Source: Bedellia somnulentella (taxonomy: Eukaryota; Arthropoda; Insecta; Lepidoptera; Bedelliidae). From it: 64,000 nt of DNA. Numbering within the stretch: the stretch's first letter is position 1; each line of letters opens with the position of its first letter. Location: the NCBI GenBank assembly GCA_963576735.1, contig OY755179.1:5394001-5458000 (forward strand), given 5' to 3'. The notes beneath the pieces are model-generated. The model saw only the letters and a list, made by a program, of their open reading frames with translations, made no database searches and had not been told where the DNA came from. The position numbers and the translations under genes are program-made. Of this stretch, positions 11,101-21,616 are shown one piece after another.

Positions 11101-12178
11101 ATTATAATTGAAACAACTTTTGATTTTCGGATATTTTAATCGCGTGTTATTACATTATTTTTAAAGCCCGACGTTTCGAAAACTTTTCAGTTATCATGGT
11201 CACGGGAAGACTGAGGTGTTATTTGTCATTATACAGTACTATAAAATTATTAATACTAACTACCTTCACAAAATTTTAAGTTACATTTGCGTTTAATATT
11301 TGCTATGTACAAAAAGAGCTAATGTTATCTGGAGTCTTGCTAGTGTTCTTCCCTCGCTTAGTTGTGCTAATGATCGGGTTCCAAGCAGGTGGTAATTGCC
11401 AACCATCATCTCTATTGAAGTTTGGATGTTTCTTTATTTCAATAGACTCGCGTATCATTCTAGGTATCAATCGATTCTCTTTTGCTAGAATTGTAGGTTT
11501 GTCAAAACGCATGTGGTGATTTGGCTTATCGAAGGTGTGTTCACACAAAGCAGATCTTCCAGGACGCCTATTCTTCATATCAGCAATATGTTCTCTAACG
11601 CGAGTTGCTACACTACGCTTTGTTTGGCCGATGTATGAAAGACCACACTCACAGTCTAGTTTATAAACGCCTGCATCTTGTAAAGGGATCTGACATTTGA
11701 TAGGTCTTAGAAACTGACTTATCTTTTGGTGCGGCTTGAAATAGGTCTTAATGGAAGCACGCTGTAACACAGTACTAATTTTGTCTGTTACACCCTTTAC
11801 AAAAGGTAGAGTAGCAGGGAGTCTTTCGACAGTAGATGGTTTATCGGAGGAGCGGTGACGTTGGCGGGGCAATTTCAGCTTGTTGTTGTGAAGAACTTGT
11901 TTCACATGACTGAGCTCTCCAGCAAGATGGTGTTCGTCACAAAGATGTTTGGCTCTCTGAAACAAAGTTTTACCAACAGTAGCTAACTGAGATGGATGGT
12001 GGTGTGAGTCACCATTGAGGTACCTATCAGTGTGGGTGGGTTTCCTATAAACTGTGTGACTAATTGAGTTATCAGAATTCCTTATCAATAACACGCAATA
12101 CACGCAATACACTTATAAAAATAATGTAATAACACGCGATTAAAATATCCGAAAATCAATAGTTGTTTCAATTATAAT
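11101..12178 (-). mobile_element. Penelope-like element with inverted terminal repeats
   Basis: Bounded by inverted copies of a ~60-bp sequence (11101-11163 and 12118-12178) that share TGATTTTCGGATATTTTAAT and GTGTTATTACATTA. It encodes the end of a Penelope-like protein with a GIY-YIG nuclease. Inverted terminal repeats (pLTRs) are typical of Penelope-like elements. It splits the Jockey-like LINE at 11100/12179. Confidence 0.8.
11303..12085 (-). pseudogene. Penelope-like RT C-terminus + GIY-YIG endonuclease
   Basis: About 260 residues remain open. The first ~60 (SHTVYRKPTHTDRYLNGDS, HHPSQLATVGKTL) are the reverse transcriptase thumb end of Penelope-like proteins. From about residue 145 comes a GIY-YIG nuclease core: GVYKLDCECGLSYIGQTKRS with an arginine following (VATRVREH), then a CEHTFD block and a conserved Glu near AKENRLIPRMIRE. 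In this family the nuclease nicks target DNA for target-primed reverse transcription. The RT fingers and palm are missing, so the copy is 5'-truncated and could not transpose by itself. The nuclease portion itself has no stop. Confidence 0.8.
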
Positions 12179-12440
12179 GTGCAATCGTGAAAATCTTAGA
12201 AAATACTATATCCCTTCAAATGTTCAACAAACTTCCGACATATTGGAATTGCTAGTGGCATCTTTTAAAAAGGCAATTAAAGCAATGCTTTTAAAGAAAT
12301 CTTACTACAGTGTTCAAGATTTTTTAAACGACAAGGACCCAACGCGCGTATGACCGTGTCCGTAAAGCTATAAATCTTCCCTCGTTATTCCCAGGAATAA
12401 TTGTCTGGTGAGGATTTTACTTCTCACATTATGTGATTGG
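12179..12440 (+). pseudogene. Jockey-like LINE, C-terminus and 3' UTR
   Basis: Codes for IPSNVQQTSD, then FKKAIKAMLLKKSYYSVQDF and LNDKDP before a stop near 12352. This is the usual end of Jockey-clade ORF2. It continues the element interrupted at 11100. Sequence to about 12440 is probably its 3' UTR; the exact end is not clear. Confidence 0.65.
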
Positions 12441-12850
12441 TTTTTTGTGATGGACAATTTAGTTTAATTATGTCAAAATAGCGTTTGGTTTGGTTGCATA
12501 AAAAATCTTTTACGAAGTAAACATATGTTAAAACCAAAATTGTACAAAGTGTATTTTGAAAAAAATAAAATATGTAAATGTAAAGAGTTTCTTTGTTGCT
12601 TCTTCTCTTTACGAACACGTTCCGAAGAAACGGATTGATGATAATTTTGAAACTTTGACGTTAAAAAAATGTTAGTATTTAACTTCATTTTGAAAAAAAA
12701 CTTTTCTACGTTTTTTGACTTTTTGTCCGAAGTTTAATGCAGAATATAGCTGAGAGATTGAAAGTTTGAGGTTTATAAAAGCGAAAATCATTAGTCCATG
12801 CCTTTGCCAATAGGAAAGCCCGCAAATTTATTTATATATTCTAGATGGAA
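12441..12850. other. No feature recognised
   Basis: AT-rich sequence; may include the remainder of the LINE 3' UTR. Confidence 0.4.
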
Positions 12851-12852
12851 CA

Positions 12853-13012
12853 TACATACATAAACTCACAGCCATAAGGCACACTCACAGCCTTGAAGGG
12901 GTAGCCAGAGCTAGGGAATTAAAAATTCTCAGCCAGTTTTGGAAGTTGCGTGGGGAAAAGGTGTTGAAATAATGGCTGTTGGTGGTCTCCAACCGCATCG
13001 CCCAAAAATCAC
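12853..13012 (-). mobile_element. SINE-A copy, rearranged and 5'-truncated
   Basis: Begins with a CATA tail, has a small duplication around ACTCACAGCC, and ends after CCAACCGCATCGCCCAAAAA. The segment corresponding to the SINE 5' third is missing. Confidence 0.7.
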
Positions 13013-13014
13013 AC

Positions 13015-13505
13015 ACCCCAAATACACAGCAAATGTTTATCAATTTCCAGATGTAAATATAAATCAAATCAAACCCACAGCGGATATAACCGATTTGTTG
13101 CTAGTCATTTCGGGGCAAAAACCGATGGCCGAGACTCTTCAAGATATTTTATTTGGAACTGATTTATTAAGCGTCTATTTGAGGGTTGCGTAGGTTAATC
13201 TTTCTGGAGATTTTGATGCAGCCCCGAAATGTGCGTGAAAAATTTTCTTTGCATTTAGAACGAAAGAAGAAAGAAAGTAAAAAATATTTGTTCAGTGCAT
13301 AGAATATGTGCAACACGTAAAACAATACATAATTAAAACAACAGAAACACATAACTAATACGAACCCTATGCATCGAAATGGTCATTGGCTCAGCAAGAT
13401 GCCAAGTCGACATATTTGTAGATTTGTAGGAAATTATTGACATGAGATCGAGGCTGTGTCAGGCTAGTGTGAGAGCTAGCTTTACAATTGTCGTATTTTT
13501 AGTTT
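13015..13505. other. No feature recognised
   Basis: An open stretch reading NINQIKPTADITDLLLVISG continues to 13193 and looks protein-like, but I cannot place it. No start, splice sites or neighbours support a gene. Confidence 0.35.
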
Positions 13506-13513
13506 CAAAATGG

Positions 13514-13680
13514 CGTGGCAGTGATAGTGATTTAGATGAATTTGCATATAGAAGAATGTATAGAGAACGAATAAGTGTCTCCTTCGAAATGACTGAATTT
13601 GCGTTTAAGGAATAATTTCGTATAAGAGAAACAGACTTCGAATATTTAATGAATGAAATCGGTGCCGTAATTGTCTGACT
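13514..13680 (+). pseudogene. Possible PIF/Harbinger transposase N-terminal fragment
   Basis: One frame reads DEFAYRRMYRERISVSFEM, TEFAFKE, stop, FRIRETDFEYLMNEIG. The FRI/L...TFEYL...IG pattern resembles the start of Harbinger (HARBI1-like) transposases. It carries an in-frame stop at 13612-13614 and no DDE core follows, so it is a relic at best. The assignment rests on a short motif. Confidence 0.35.
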
Positions 13681-13839
13681 TGTCAGAGTGGTGAAATAGG
13701 GGCCAGGTGTCGCCCTGAACAGTAGAGTCTCTCTATTTATTATTCTGGTTATAAAAAAACACCTTGATATTGCGGTAACATTTACTTATACAAATAAGAT
13801 GTTTTTTTAAGTTATCCTTACTATTATTAAAAATCGGAA

Positions 13840-14060
13840 AGTGAATTTGTTTCTTTTTTCCGCTTTCACGCCATAACTACTAAAGTGATTGCTTTGAAAT
13901 TTTGCAATCTTGTAGTAAGAAGTTTGGATTAAATAATAGGTTACTTTTTATTAGGGAAAAAAAATACACCCGAGGGAACACCAAAATATTGTTTGATTGC
14001 TGGGTGGCTTGGAGATGGCGCTGTGTGTCGTTTGAAACAAGGTAATACATTGAAAACGAA
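13840..14060 (+). repeat. Possible Helitron-derived fragment
   Basis: TTTCACGCCATAACTACTAA, then GAAATTTTGCA, then CACCCGAGG and GGAGATGGCGCTGTG resemble the interior of common lepidopteran non-autonomous Helitrons. No terminal CTAG is seen, so this is partial and tentative. Confidence 0.4.
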
Positions 14061-14186
14061 TATGAACATGTAAATTTAGAAGCTAAATGATATGATAATG
14101 AACTCCCGAAAATAAGAAATTCCCGAAGGATGACGTACTATCTTTTTTATCGTCTAAACTGTTTTTTACATCTACTTATATATTCC

Positions 14187-14545
14187 GTGATAGCCCAGTG
14201 GGTAGAACACTCGGTTATCGTGCAAACGACTAGTGTTCAAATCCTGGGTCGGGCCTACACCAATTTGTCTTTTCTAAAGACATAGTGTGGTTAATTTATC
14301 ATGGTTGTTAACGGTGAGGGAAAACATTGTGAGGAAACCCACATGGCTGAGTTGTTCTTAGTCATGTGACAGTGTATTCGTACAAAACGGCGATAGGCCT
14401 GCCCCCTATCGCGTGAGTACACTGTCCATGCAAAACGTGGGTACTCTGAACACCAAGTGACAAAGTCACGTGATGTTCAGAAGTATTAGTACCTCTGCCA
14501 ACCCCTTCGGGGATATTCGGCGTGAATGTTTATGTTATGTTTATG
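14187..14545 (+). mobile_element. SINE-B, near full length
   Basis: Starts in the tRNA-derived head (GATAGCCCAGTGGGTAG is A-box-like; GTTCAAATCCTGG is B-box-like) and ends GGCGTGAATGTTTATG with a TTATG tail. It is flanked by an 11-bp target duplication TTATATATTCC (14176-14186 and 14546-14556). A useful reference copy for SINE-B. Confidence 0.88.
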
Positions 14546-14731
14546 TTATATATTCCAAATAAATATGAACATGGTCCTGATCTCGCACTAGGAATTCTTG
14601 TGCACAGTATTACAAAATGTCTGAGTAATATTAAGAAATAATAATGATACAAGATAAACACAGAATATTTTACAAAGGGGTTGAAGATAAATAAATAAAA
14701 TGTACTACACTTAAGTCAATAATGGGTAAAC

Positions 14732-15165
14732 TTGCTCGATACTGCTGCCAAAAATGTAATCAGTAAAATTTTTGTCTGTCTGTCTTTCTGTCTGTCTGTC
14801 TGTCGGTTTGTAAGTTCCTTATGGAAATAAAAACTTCTCGACGGATTTTGACGAAACTTGGTACAATTAGTCTTCATACTCCTGGGCAGGTTATAGTATA
14901 CTTTTCAGCAGAGTAATAAACGGGTATTCTGGGACATTTTGGGAAAACGGGAGAATTTACTCCATTTTCTAAGCTTCCGTTACGTGTGAAGCATTAATGG
15001 TTAAAATTACATAGAAATTAGGTATTACGGAAATAATACACATGAAATTTTCTAAAAAATATGTCTCAACAGCTCTTATGTCTATTTTTTATAGTTAACT
15101 CACAATAACACGTGTAACTCCTGATAACTTGGCAGTTCAGAGCATTCTGATTATATTTTTTTACT
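14732..15165 (+). mobile_element. Helitron copy, part 1 (interrupted by RTE)
   Basis: Matches the Helitron at 33887-34780 from the CTGCCAAAAATG segment through the GTCT microsatellite, CTCGACGGATTTTGACGAAA and ACTCCTGGGCAGG. Its 5' TC end is missing. It continues after the RTE insertion at 17272. Confidence 0.75.
15155..15165. repeat. Target-site duplication (left) of RTE LINE
   Basis: ATTTTTTTACT; the identical partner is at 17272-17282. Confidence 0.9.
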
Positions 15166-17271
15166 ACATACATACATACATATACTCACGCCATTAATTC
15201 CCATTGGGGTAGGCAGAGACTATCGATCGCCACTTTGTACGATCCTGACAAACCTCTCTAGCTTCGTTTACACCCATCAATCTTTTCATACATGCTCTTT
15301 TATTCTTCATACTTCGGACGCCAGCCTTTTTGAGCACACTCTCAATTTGGTCCAAGTGTGTTCTCCGTGGTCGTCCTCTACTAACATTACCATCCACACT
15401 AGCTCTATAGATCCCTTTTACCAATTTTCTATCATCCATCCTCTCTATGTGCCCAAACCATCTCAACATTCCTTTTTCTATCTTTCTTACAATATCATCT
15501 TTCACACCACACTTTTCACGAATAACGCTATTTCTCACTCGGTCACACAATCTAACATTACACATTTTTCTGAGGGACCTCATCTCTACTGCATTCACTC
15601 TGCTCTCATGCTTCTTCTGCCACACCCAACATTCGCTTCCATACATAATCGTAGGAACAAGAACAGCATCATGCACAGCCATTCGGGCCTTTTCAGACAC
15701 CGATTGACTGATCATTAGGCTATTCATTGCTCCATTTACCGCATTACCCTTTTTCACTCTTCTTTCAATGTCTTCATCACATTTTCCATCCCTTGTAAAC
15801 AAACTTCCCAGATATACAAACTCCTTCAACTGTTCCACATCCTTACCATCAATCGCAATCACGCATTCTGTCACATCTTCCTGTCTCTCAAAAACCATCG
15901 TGTTGGTCTTATCCACATTCACCCTCATTCCCTTTCTTACAAAAGACTCACATGCAATATTCATCATCTCTTGCAACTCTTCTGCCGATGATGCAAGTAG
16001 CACTTGATCGTCAGCATACAAGAGGCATTTAATGATGAATCCACCCATCCTTAGTCCATAATCACTTTCACGCAACTCTGTCAAACAGTCATCCATGAAC
16101 AAATTAAAGAGCCACGGAGAAGCTACACATCCCTGTCGGACACCCCTAGAGATTCCGAACCAGTCAGTGTTTTCCCCGTTTACTCTTACACATGCACTAG
16201 AATCCTCATAGAGTGATACCAATGCACGTATAAGTTGACTCCCCAAACCGAACTTGGATAACACCTCCCATAAACACTTTCTTACCACCCTATCATACGC
16301 CTTCTCTAAATCAATGAAGGAGCAATACACCTTTTGGTTCTTAGCTAAGAACTTTTCGGTGATGCTCCTTAGAGAGAAGATTTGATCCATACATCCCATT
16401 CCTTTCCTAAATCCTGCTTGCTCATCCCATATTTTCTCATCAGTTTCATTCATCACTCTTTCAATCAGTACCTTAGCATACAATTTACTGACAATGCTGA
16501 GTAGGCTAATGCCGCGGTAGTTTTTAGCCTCCTGGCGTGACCCTTTTCCTTTATACAGGGGCACAATCACCGCCTTGCACCAGTCTTGTGGTACTTTGCC
16601 ACTCGACCAGCATTTTTGGAAAAGGAAGTACAACCAAGAAGCCACCAACCCTTTACCAGCCCTCAGCATTTCGATAGTAATCCTATCATACCCTGCCGCC
16701 TTCCCTACTTTCATACTTTTCATTGGTTTCATTATTTCTTCCATACTAATCTCACTGTCACTGAAATCACCCATCTCTTCGTTCCAATCAACATTACTGT
16801 CGATTGGCGAAGAAATTGATGCATTCTCTTTTTCAAACAGTCCCTCAAAATAATTCTTCCATACCCGTTTCATGCTACTTTCATCCGTCGCCAATTCACC
16901 CTGTTCATCTCTTATTACACTCACTCTCGTGTTTTGGGAAACTCCCTTTTCCTTCCGGATATACTTCCAGATTAACTTTTGGTTATTCTGGAAATTATCA
17001 GAAAGTTTCCTCTCACACCACTCTTGCAAATCCCGCTTTTTCTTTTCTATTTTCTTCTTTACCTCATTCTTAACTCTCTTATATTCATCTTCACTTTTCT
17101 GCACTACATCGTCAGTTACACTCGCATTCATCCGTTTACTAGCTTTAATCGCTAGTTAATCTAACCACGCTTTCTTCTTATCTCCAACCGCCTCTTTCAC
17201 AACTTTATCCCACCAACTTGTTGGTGGTCTATTTGACCTTTTACACACACCACAAACTTCCGTCGCACAAG
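15166..17271 (-). mobile_element. RTE-clade LINE, 5'-truncated, with 11-bp target duplication
   Basis: 2,106-bp insertion flanked by exact ATTTTTTTACT (15155-15165 and 17272-17282). On the minus strand it runs from the linker before the RT to a CATA/TATG microsatellite at 15166-15183. Its 3' UTR is only about 10 nt before the tail. It interrupts a Helitron. Members of the RTE clade typically have microsatellite tails and very short 3' UTRs. Confidence 0.9.
15194..17271 (-). pseudogene. RTE reverse transcriptase, one nonsense codon
   Basis: Continuous frame of about 690 codons with one TAA at 17156-17158, between KKKAWLD and LAIKASKR. The endonuclease is lost by 5' truncation. RT blocks: GKAAGYDRI, NYRGISLLSIVSK, FIDLEKAYDRV (first catalytic Asp), GVRQGCVASPWLFNLFMDD and LLYADDQVLLASS (YADD). 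Then come the RTE-specific tail FVYLGSLFTRDG, YGSECW, RWFGHIERMDD, SRGRPRRTHLDQIE and WRSIVSAYPNGN-stop. The enzyme would perform target-primed reverse transcription. The last ~8 codons lie inside the 3' segment shared with SINE-A and SINE-B. Start codons inside the frame (for example 17131) are not the natural start. Confidence 0.9.
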
Positions 17272-17352
17272 ATTTTTTTACTCTTACGGTTATAATACAT
17301 CCACTCATGTCTAATTTAAGAAAGTTTACATTATTAACCATTAAAATTAAAT
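17272..17352 (+). mobile_element. Helitron copy, part 2
   Basis: ACTCTTACGG, then AAGAAAGTTTACATTATTA resembles 34380-34440 and 63936-64000 of the other Helitron copies. It continues the element interrupted at 15165 and is truncated before any CTAG end. Confidence 0.65.
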
Positions 17353-17357
17353 ATTTT

Positions 17358-17512
17358 GAGCGATGAGGTTGGAGACCCATCACCAACAACCTTTATTTTA
17401 CCATCTTTTCCTCACTAAACTTTCCAAAAGTGGCTGAGGAATTTCTAATTCCTTAGCTCTGGCTACCCCATCTAGGGATTTATAACCGTGCGTATATGTA
17501 TGTATGTATGTG
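17358..17512 (+). mobile_element. SINE-A copy, 5'-truncated
   Basis: Begins GCGATGAGGTTGGAGACCC and ends with ACCGTGCGTATATGTATG and a TATG tail. The first ~95 bp of SINE-A are absent. Confidence 0.8.
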
Positions 17513-17627
17513 ACAATATTGTTTAAGCCATGTTTTTTTTTGTTCTCAAAATTTTTGCTTTCATATCTATAGAAAAGTTTCGATATGTTACCGATTAAAT
17601 TAAAGTAAACAATTAAACAAACAATCA

Positions 17628-17700
17628 TTTTTGACACGAGCAGGACTCGAACCTACGACCTCGAGTATAATCCCCTTATGAGGTTTTCATGTTAAAAAAC
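17628..17700 (+). repeat. SINE-D fragment, head inverted relative to tail
   Basis: TTTTTGACACGAGCAGGACT and CGAACCTACGACC read as reversed head, then TAATCCCCTTATGAGG and TTTTCATG as forward tail. Same head-inverted arrangement as at 2721-2893 but much shorter. No target duplication found. Confidence 0.55.
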
Positions 17701-17735
17701 AAATTATTAAAAAATAATTTATTATGCCTATGTTC

Positions 17736-18271
17736 GCAGTATTCTGGAGTTCGCCTCAAGTGTTTGGTCCCCTCAGTACATTAAGTACAAGCATATGATT
17801 GAAAGAATATAACATATTTTTGTACGACACTTAAATTTTAAAACTAAGAACTTCCATAAGTGTTACGAAATGAGTTGTAAATTTCATAAAATGTTAAGAT
17901 TAGAGGATCGCCGTATTTTAACTGACCTAACCGTTCTACATTATATAATACATGGTCGTTTGGATAACCCAAACTTACTTGCACAGGTTGGACTCAACAC
18001 GCCATCATATAGGACCCGCCATACCATAAATAGTTTGTTCTCCGTTACAATTTCCAGAACTAACTACTCACAGAACGCTCCCTTTAGTCGTATTTTATCC
18101 AAATATAATAAAAACTCCCATGATTTACATCTATTTAATCTAAGTAGATGCGCATTCAGGAAAGCTGTAATGGAGGTACTTTTTAATTCTTAAAATACAT
18201 ATTATATTTAGAGTATAATTAATAACACATACATTCTTATATGCCTTTATGTATGTCACAGATTTTATTTG

Positions 18272-18317
<46 letters not shown>

Positions 18318-18605
18318 GCACACATATACACACACCCTTGAGATATCGTGGATCAAAACAATTTTGCTTTAAATATTGTTGTTAATATCTATTTTATTTC
18401 CTCTTAAAATTGTATGTATTTGTTGCGTTACTTGCTATAAAAAAAAAAAAACATGTGTTGAAAATCAAATGTAACGTAAAAACAAGATTATTGTTAGATA
18501 TGTTTTCTGTACATCTGTGAACATCTGTTATTGGCCTTACTTGATTTCTATTATTAACTGTGTATTATTGCTTATGTCGCTGTTGATGTTCCTAATAAAA
18601 AAAAA
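17736..18605 (+). pseudogene. Jockey-like LINE C-terminus and 3' UTR
   Basis: Frames around 17740-18193 give WSSPQV.., then MLRLEDRRILTDLTVLHYII and HGRLDNPNLL..NTPSYRTRHT, the usual end of a Jockey-clade ORF2 (LEDRR...L.Y.I..G). Stops occur upstream of 17870. The 3' UTR holds a CA microsatellite and ends in an A run near 18598-18611. The UTR from about 18370 is duplicated at 1-230. Confidence 0.7.
18274..18323. repeat. CA microsatellite
   Basis: About 20 uninterrupted CA units, then CACGCACGCACA, within the 3' UTR of the LINE fragment. Confidence 0.95.
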
Positions 18606-18689
18606 AAAAAATATGCATAAATTATTTTACAGTTTTAATCATTTCAATAATCGGCGAAATTCTACGGGTCTTTTGAGCTTTATGGATTA

Positions 18690-19926
18690 TTTTAACCTAT
18701 ATTTAATATTTAACTGCCTCACAATCATTTTAAAGTATTATCATAAATTATATTAAGAATACAATGTCATCCTTATCAGATGGTTTCTTAGTTCTCTTTT
18801 TATTTTAGATTATTTGAATTTCTTTGATTGAATTTTGCTTTTATTAATCTTTTTGAGACCTCAAAAGAAGACTTTTCGGTTTTCAATATTTAACTCAGTT
18901 TTGTTGGCCTCAAAAAGCTAAGATTAAACCTCAGAATATTACGCCGAGTCATTTTAATAAGACAGAGTACTTACAATACGAATATAGCTCAATATGTTAT
19001 TGAAGCAAATTAGATTTTTTTTGAGTTAAAAATATGATATTAAGTTACCTCGAAGAACTCTGCAACTTTAAATTATATTTCTGTATTTTCTCAGTATTGA
19101 ACATTCGCAACTGGGAATCTATCAAATTAAAAATTGTAAAGTCACCTTACTTCTTACTTTTATACTCTTATTTATAATAAGTTTAATATTTGATAGCGAT
19201 TCTCGGACTTATGGTGTTTAATCAAAACAACTTCATGTATTAAGATTATATAGCCGAATATATTAATGAGTAATTTGGGAACACGTATGTGATTAATAAA
19301 ATATATATATATATTTGGGCGCACTACTTTATATAAATATATATATATATATATTGTAAAAGTTTAGATGTTTGTGTTTGAAGCGAAAAAGCTCCTTAAG
19401 TACATAATGTATATGAATGAAATTTAGCAGAATAATACAAAATAATGACCCAAATTTTGACATAGGATACTTTTCATCCCGGATGATTTAACTAAGAGTA
19501 CCGGAAAAAACGCCTAGTCATAAATAAGTCTGTCGGGTCAGCTAGTATATGTATAAATTTGCGGTGTTTACGGTGGCCCAAGGATCACTCCGCCGCGGCC
19601 GCACCCAAAACTGTTTTGAAAGCTAAATAAATATATTTTAATGTTTTATGTACATTACGAATAAACAAAAAATATACGCAAAATTTTATACTCATCGCTA
19701 ATGTCACTCAAGGAGATGTCTTTTAAAAATCTATATGTTATGGACCAAGTGATTCGGCAGTAGGTACCCAACTAGCAAAAACATATCGAAAGAAAGTAAA
19801 AAAATCTAAAATAAAAAGAGAACTAAGAAACTATCTGATAAGGATGACATTGTATTCTTAATATAATTAATGATAATACTTTAAAATGACTGTGAGGCAG
19901 TTAAATATTAAATAAATGTTAAAATA
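18690..19926. repeat. ~120-bp inverted repeat pair around ~990 bp
   Basis: 18690-18811 and 19802-19926 are reverse complements at high identity (both contain TTTAACTGCCTCACA.TCATT and GAATACAATGTCATCCTTAT). The enclosed DNA includes an AT microsatellite and a Helitron end. It could be a terminal-inverted-repeat element, or two opposite insertions. No coding sequence. Confidence 0.6.
19360..19545 (+). mobile_element. Helitron 3'-end fragment
   Basis: AGTTTAGATGTTTGTGTTTG, then CATCCCGGATGATTT and TCTGTCGGGTCAGCTAGT. The terminal CTAG (19542-19545) followed by T fits a Helitron 3' end. Confidence 0.55.
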
Positions 19927-20283
19927 ATGCTGGATGTTTCCGTTGGAGCATAAGATGGATCTCGAAAATGTCATATGAAAGCTCTATGCACATTCTTTCA
20001 ATGCGATTTGGGCGCACTACTTTCGGCTTTAAGTGCAGTAAATAGTGTAAGATTATCATAGCAATGGCTGAATAGTCGACAAAATATCGAGTGATTGCAA
20101 TGCAAAAGTTAAAAAGTGCTATGGAAGCCATTAGTTTGCTTTTATACCACACTTTAACTTTCCTCAAGTCGATAAATACTCTTTCATTTGTCTTATGTGT
20201 TGTATCAAAGTAGTGCTGTTGCAATCATTCTACTCTTAGATCGTATGAGTGCAACCAAGTAGTGCTTGTCGTGTCAGTTAAAA

Positions 20284-21538
20284 TACGAGGGGTATGCCAA
20301 AAGAAACTAGATACTCCTTTCTCATTTAATTGACACTGGCAAGCTATACACCATCTTATAGGCTGGTTTTTATTGACATATTTGAATATAGAACACACTT
20401 CTTTTATATATTTTTTTATTTAAATAAGCATAATTTTTCGTGCTATGATTTATTATGACTTTATAAAAGTTTAAATCCTCAAGAATGTTTTGAACTTTTG
20501 GCTTCTACTTTTCGTGAGTTTGTTTGTTCCCGAGCAACAGAATTCCATTAGTTTGCTGAATTTAAAAGAGGACGGGGATGTCTCGAAGATGAAGCGAAGA
20601 CAGGACGGCCGCCAACCGCGGTCACGCAAGAAAACGTTCGTGCAGTCGAAAAACTTATTCGCGAAAACCGACGAATTACATATGTAGAGCTAGAGCGAGA
20701 ACTAGGAATTGGATCAGCAGCAATGCAACTATAATTCACGACCACCTTTCTCTCCGTAAACGTTGTTCGAGATGGGTGCCGCACAAACTTACCGATGAGC
20801 AGAAAGATCATCGGGTGGATTGGCGCCTATTCATGATAGATAAATTCAACGGAGGCGAGAAAAAAAACGTCTATGATAAACTGACTGGTGACAAAACATG
20901 GCTATATAACTATGATCCCGAATCAAAGAGACAGTCAACTGTATGGTGCTTTGAAGACGAGCCAACTCCAACGAAATGTCGCCGTGCACGAAGCACACAG
21001 AAACAAATGGTCGCCTCGTTTTTCTGCAAAATGGGTCATCTTGCTACTGTTGTGCTAGAGAATAAAAGAACGGTAAACTCCGAACGGTATGTGACAGTTT
21101 GTGCTCCAAAAGTAATATCAGCTTGGTGTGACAAGCGACCAAAGTCAGGAATCCGGCACCTTCTCTGGCACCACGACAATACGGCGCTGCACACGTCTGT
21201 CAGAACACTAGACTTTTTCAACTCGAAAAATGTGTCAATTCTCCCTCACCCGCCATATTTTCCTATCCTAGCGCCTTGTGATTTTTACTTGTTTCCAAAA
21301 ATCAAAGAAAAACTAAAGGGTAAGAGGTTTGAAAGCAAAGTAGATGCGCTGGTTGCCTATAATTTCGATATTTCTGAGGTATCTAAAGAAGAGTGGTCAC
21401 AGGTATTTTCCAATTGGTTCTGACGTATGGAAAAGTGTATACGTGCTCAGGGTGAATACTTTGAAAAGATCGATACTTGTAATAAAGAATAAATTTTATA
21501 ATTTTTAAGTTCTAGTTATTTTTGGCATGCCCCTCGTA
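20284..21538 (+). mobile_element. Mariner-family transposon, degenerate
   Basis: Inverted repeats CGAGGGGTATGCCAAAAG (20286) and its near-complement ending CTTTTGGCATGCCCC-like sequence at 21536, flanked by TA at 20284-20285 and 21537-21538. The length (about 1.25 kb) is normal for mariner. Confidence 0.85.
20480..21475 (+). pseudogene. Mariner transposase pseudogene
   Basis: The N-terminal DNA-binding part is scrambled by frameshifts between 20480 and 20775. From 20776 one frame reads DEQKDHRVDW, TGDKTWLYNYDPE (first catalytic Asp; usual TGDETW), HHDNT (second Asp) and LAPCDFYLFPKIKEKLKGKR (third Asp), spaced as the mariner D,D34D triad. A TGA at 21421 separates SNWF from the final RMEKCIRAQGEYFEKI. 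The transposase would cut at the inverted repeats and insert at TA. PPYFPILAP replaces the usual PPYSPDLAP, so drift is evident even where the frame is open. Confidence 0.88.
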
Positions 21539-21616
21539 CGGTGCAGACAACATTTTAATGTATGCAACTGTATTGTAAATACAAACAAATTTATTTTAGG
21601 GAGTATTTAATTATGC

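Noticed and set aside
13030..13193. Protein-like open stretch (NINQIKPTADITDLLL)
   Set aside because: No recognisable domain, start or splice signals, and it begins in a SINE-A remnant.
15347..17159. Several open frames on the plus strand
   Set aside because: They lie opposite the RTE reverse transcriptase and mirror its codon structure; no independent motifs.
18140..18331. Cysteine/valine-repeat open frame
   Set aside because: Translation of the CA microsatellite.
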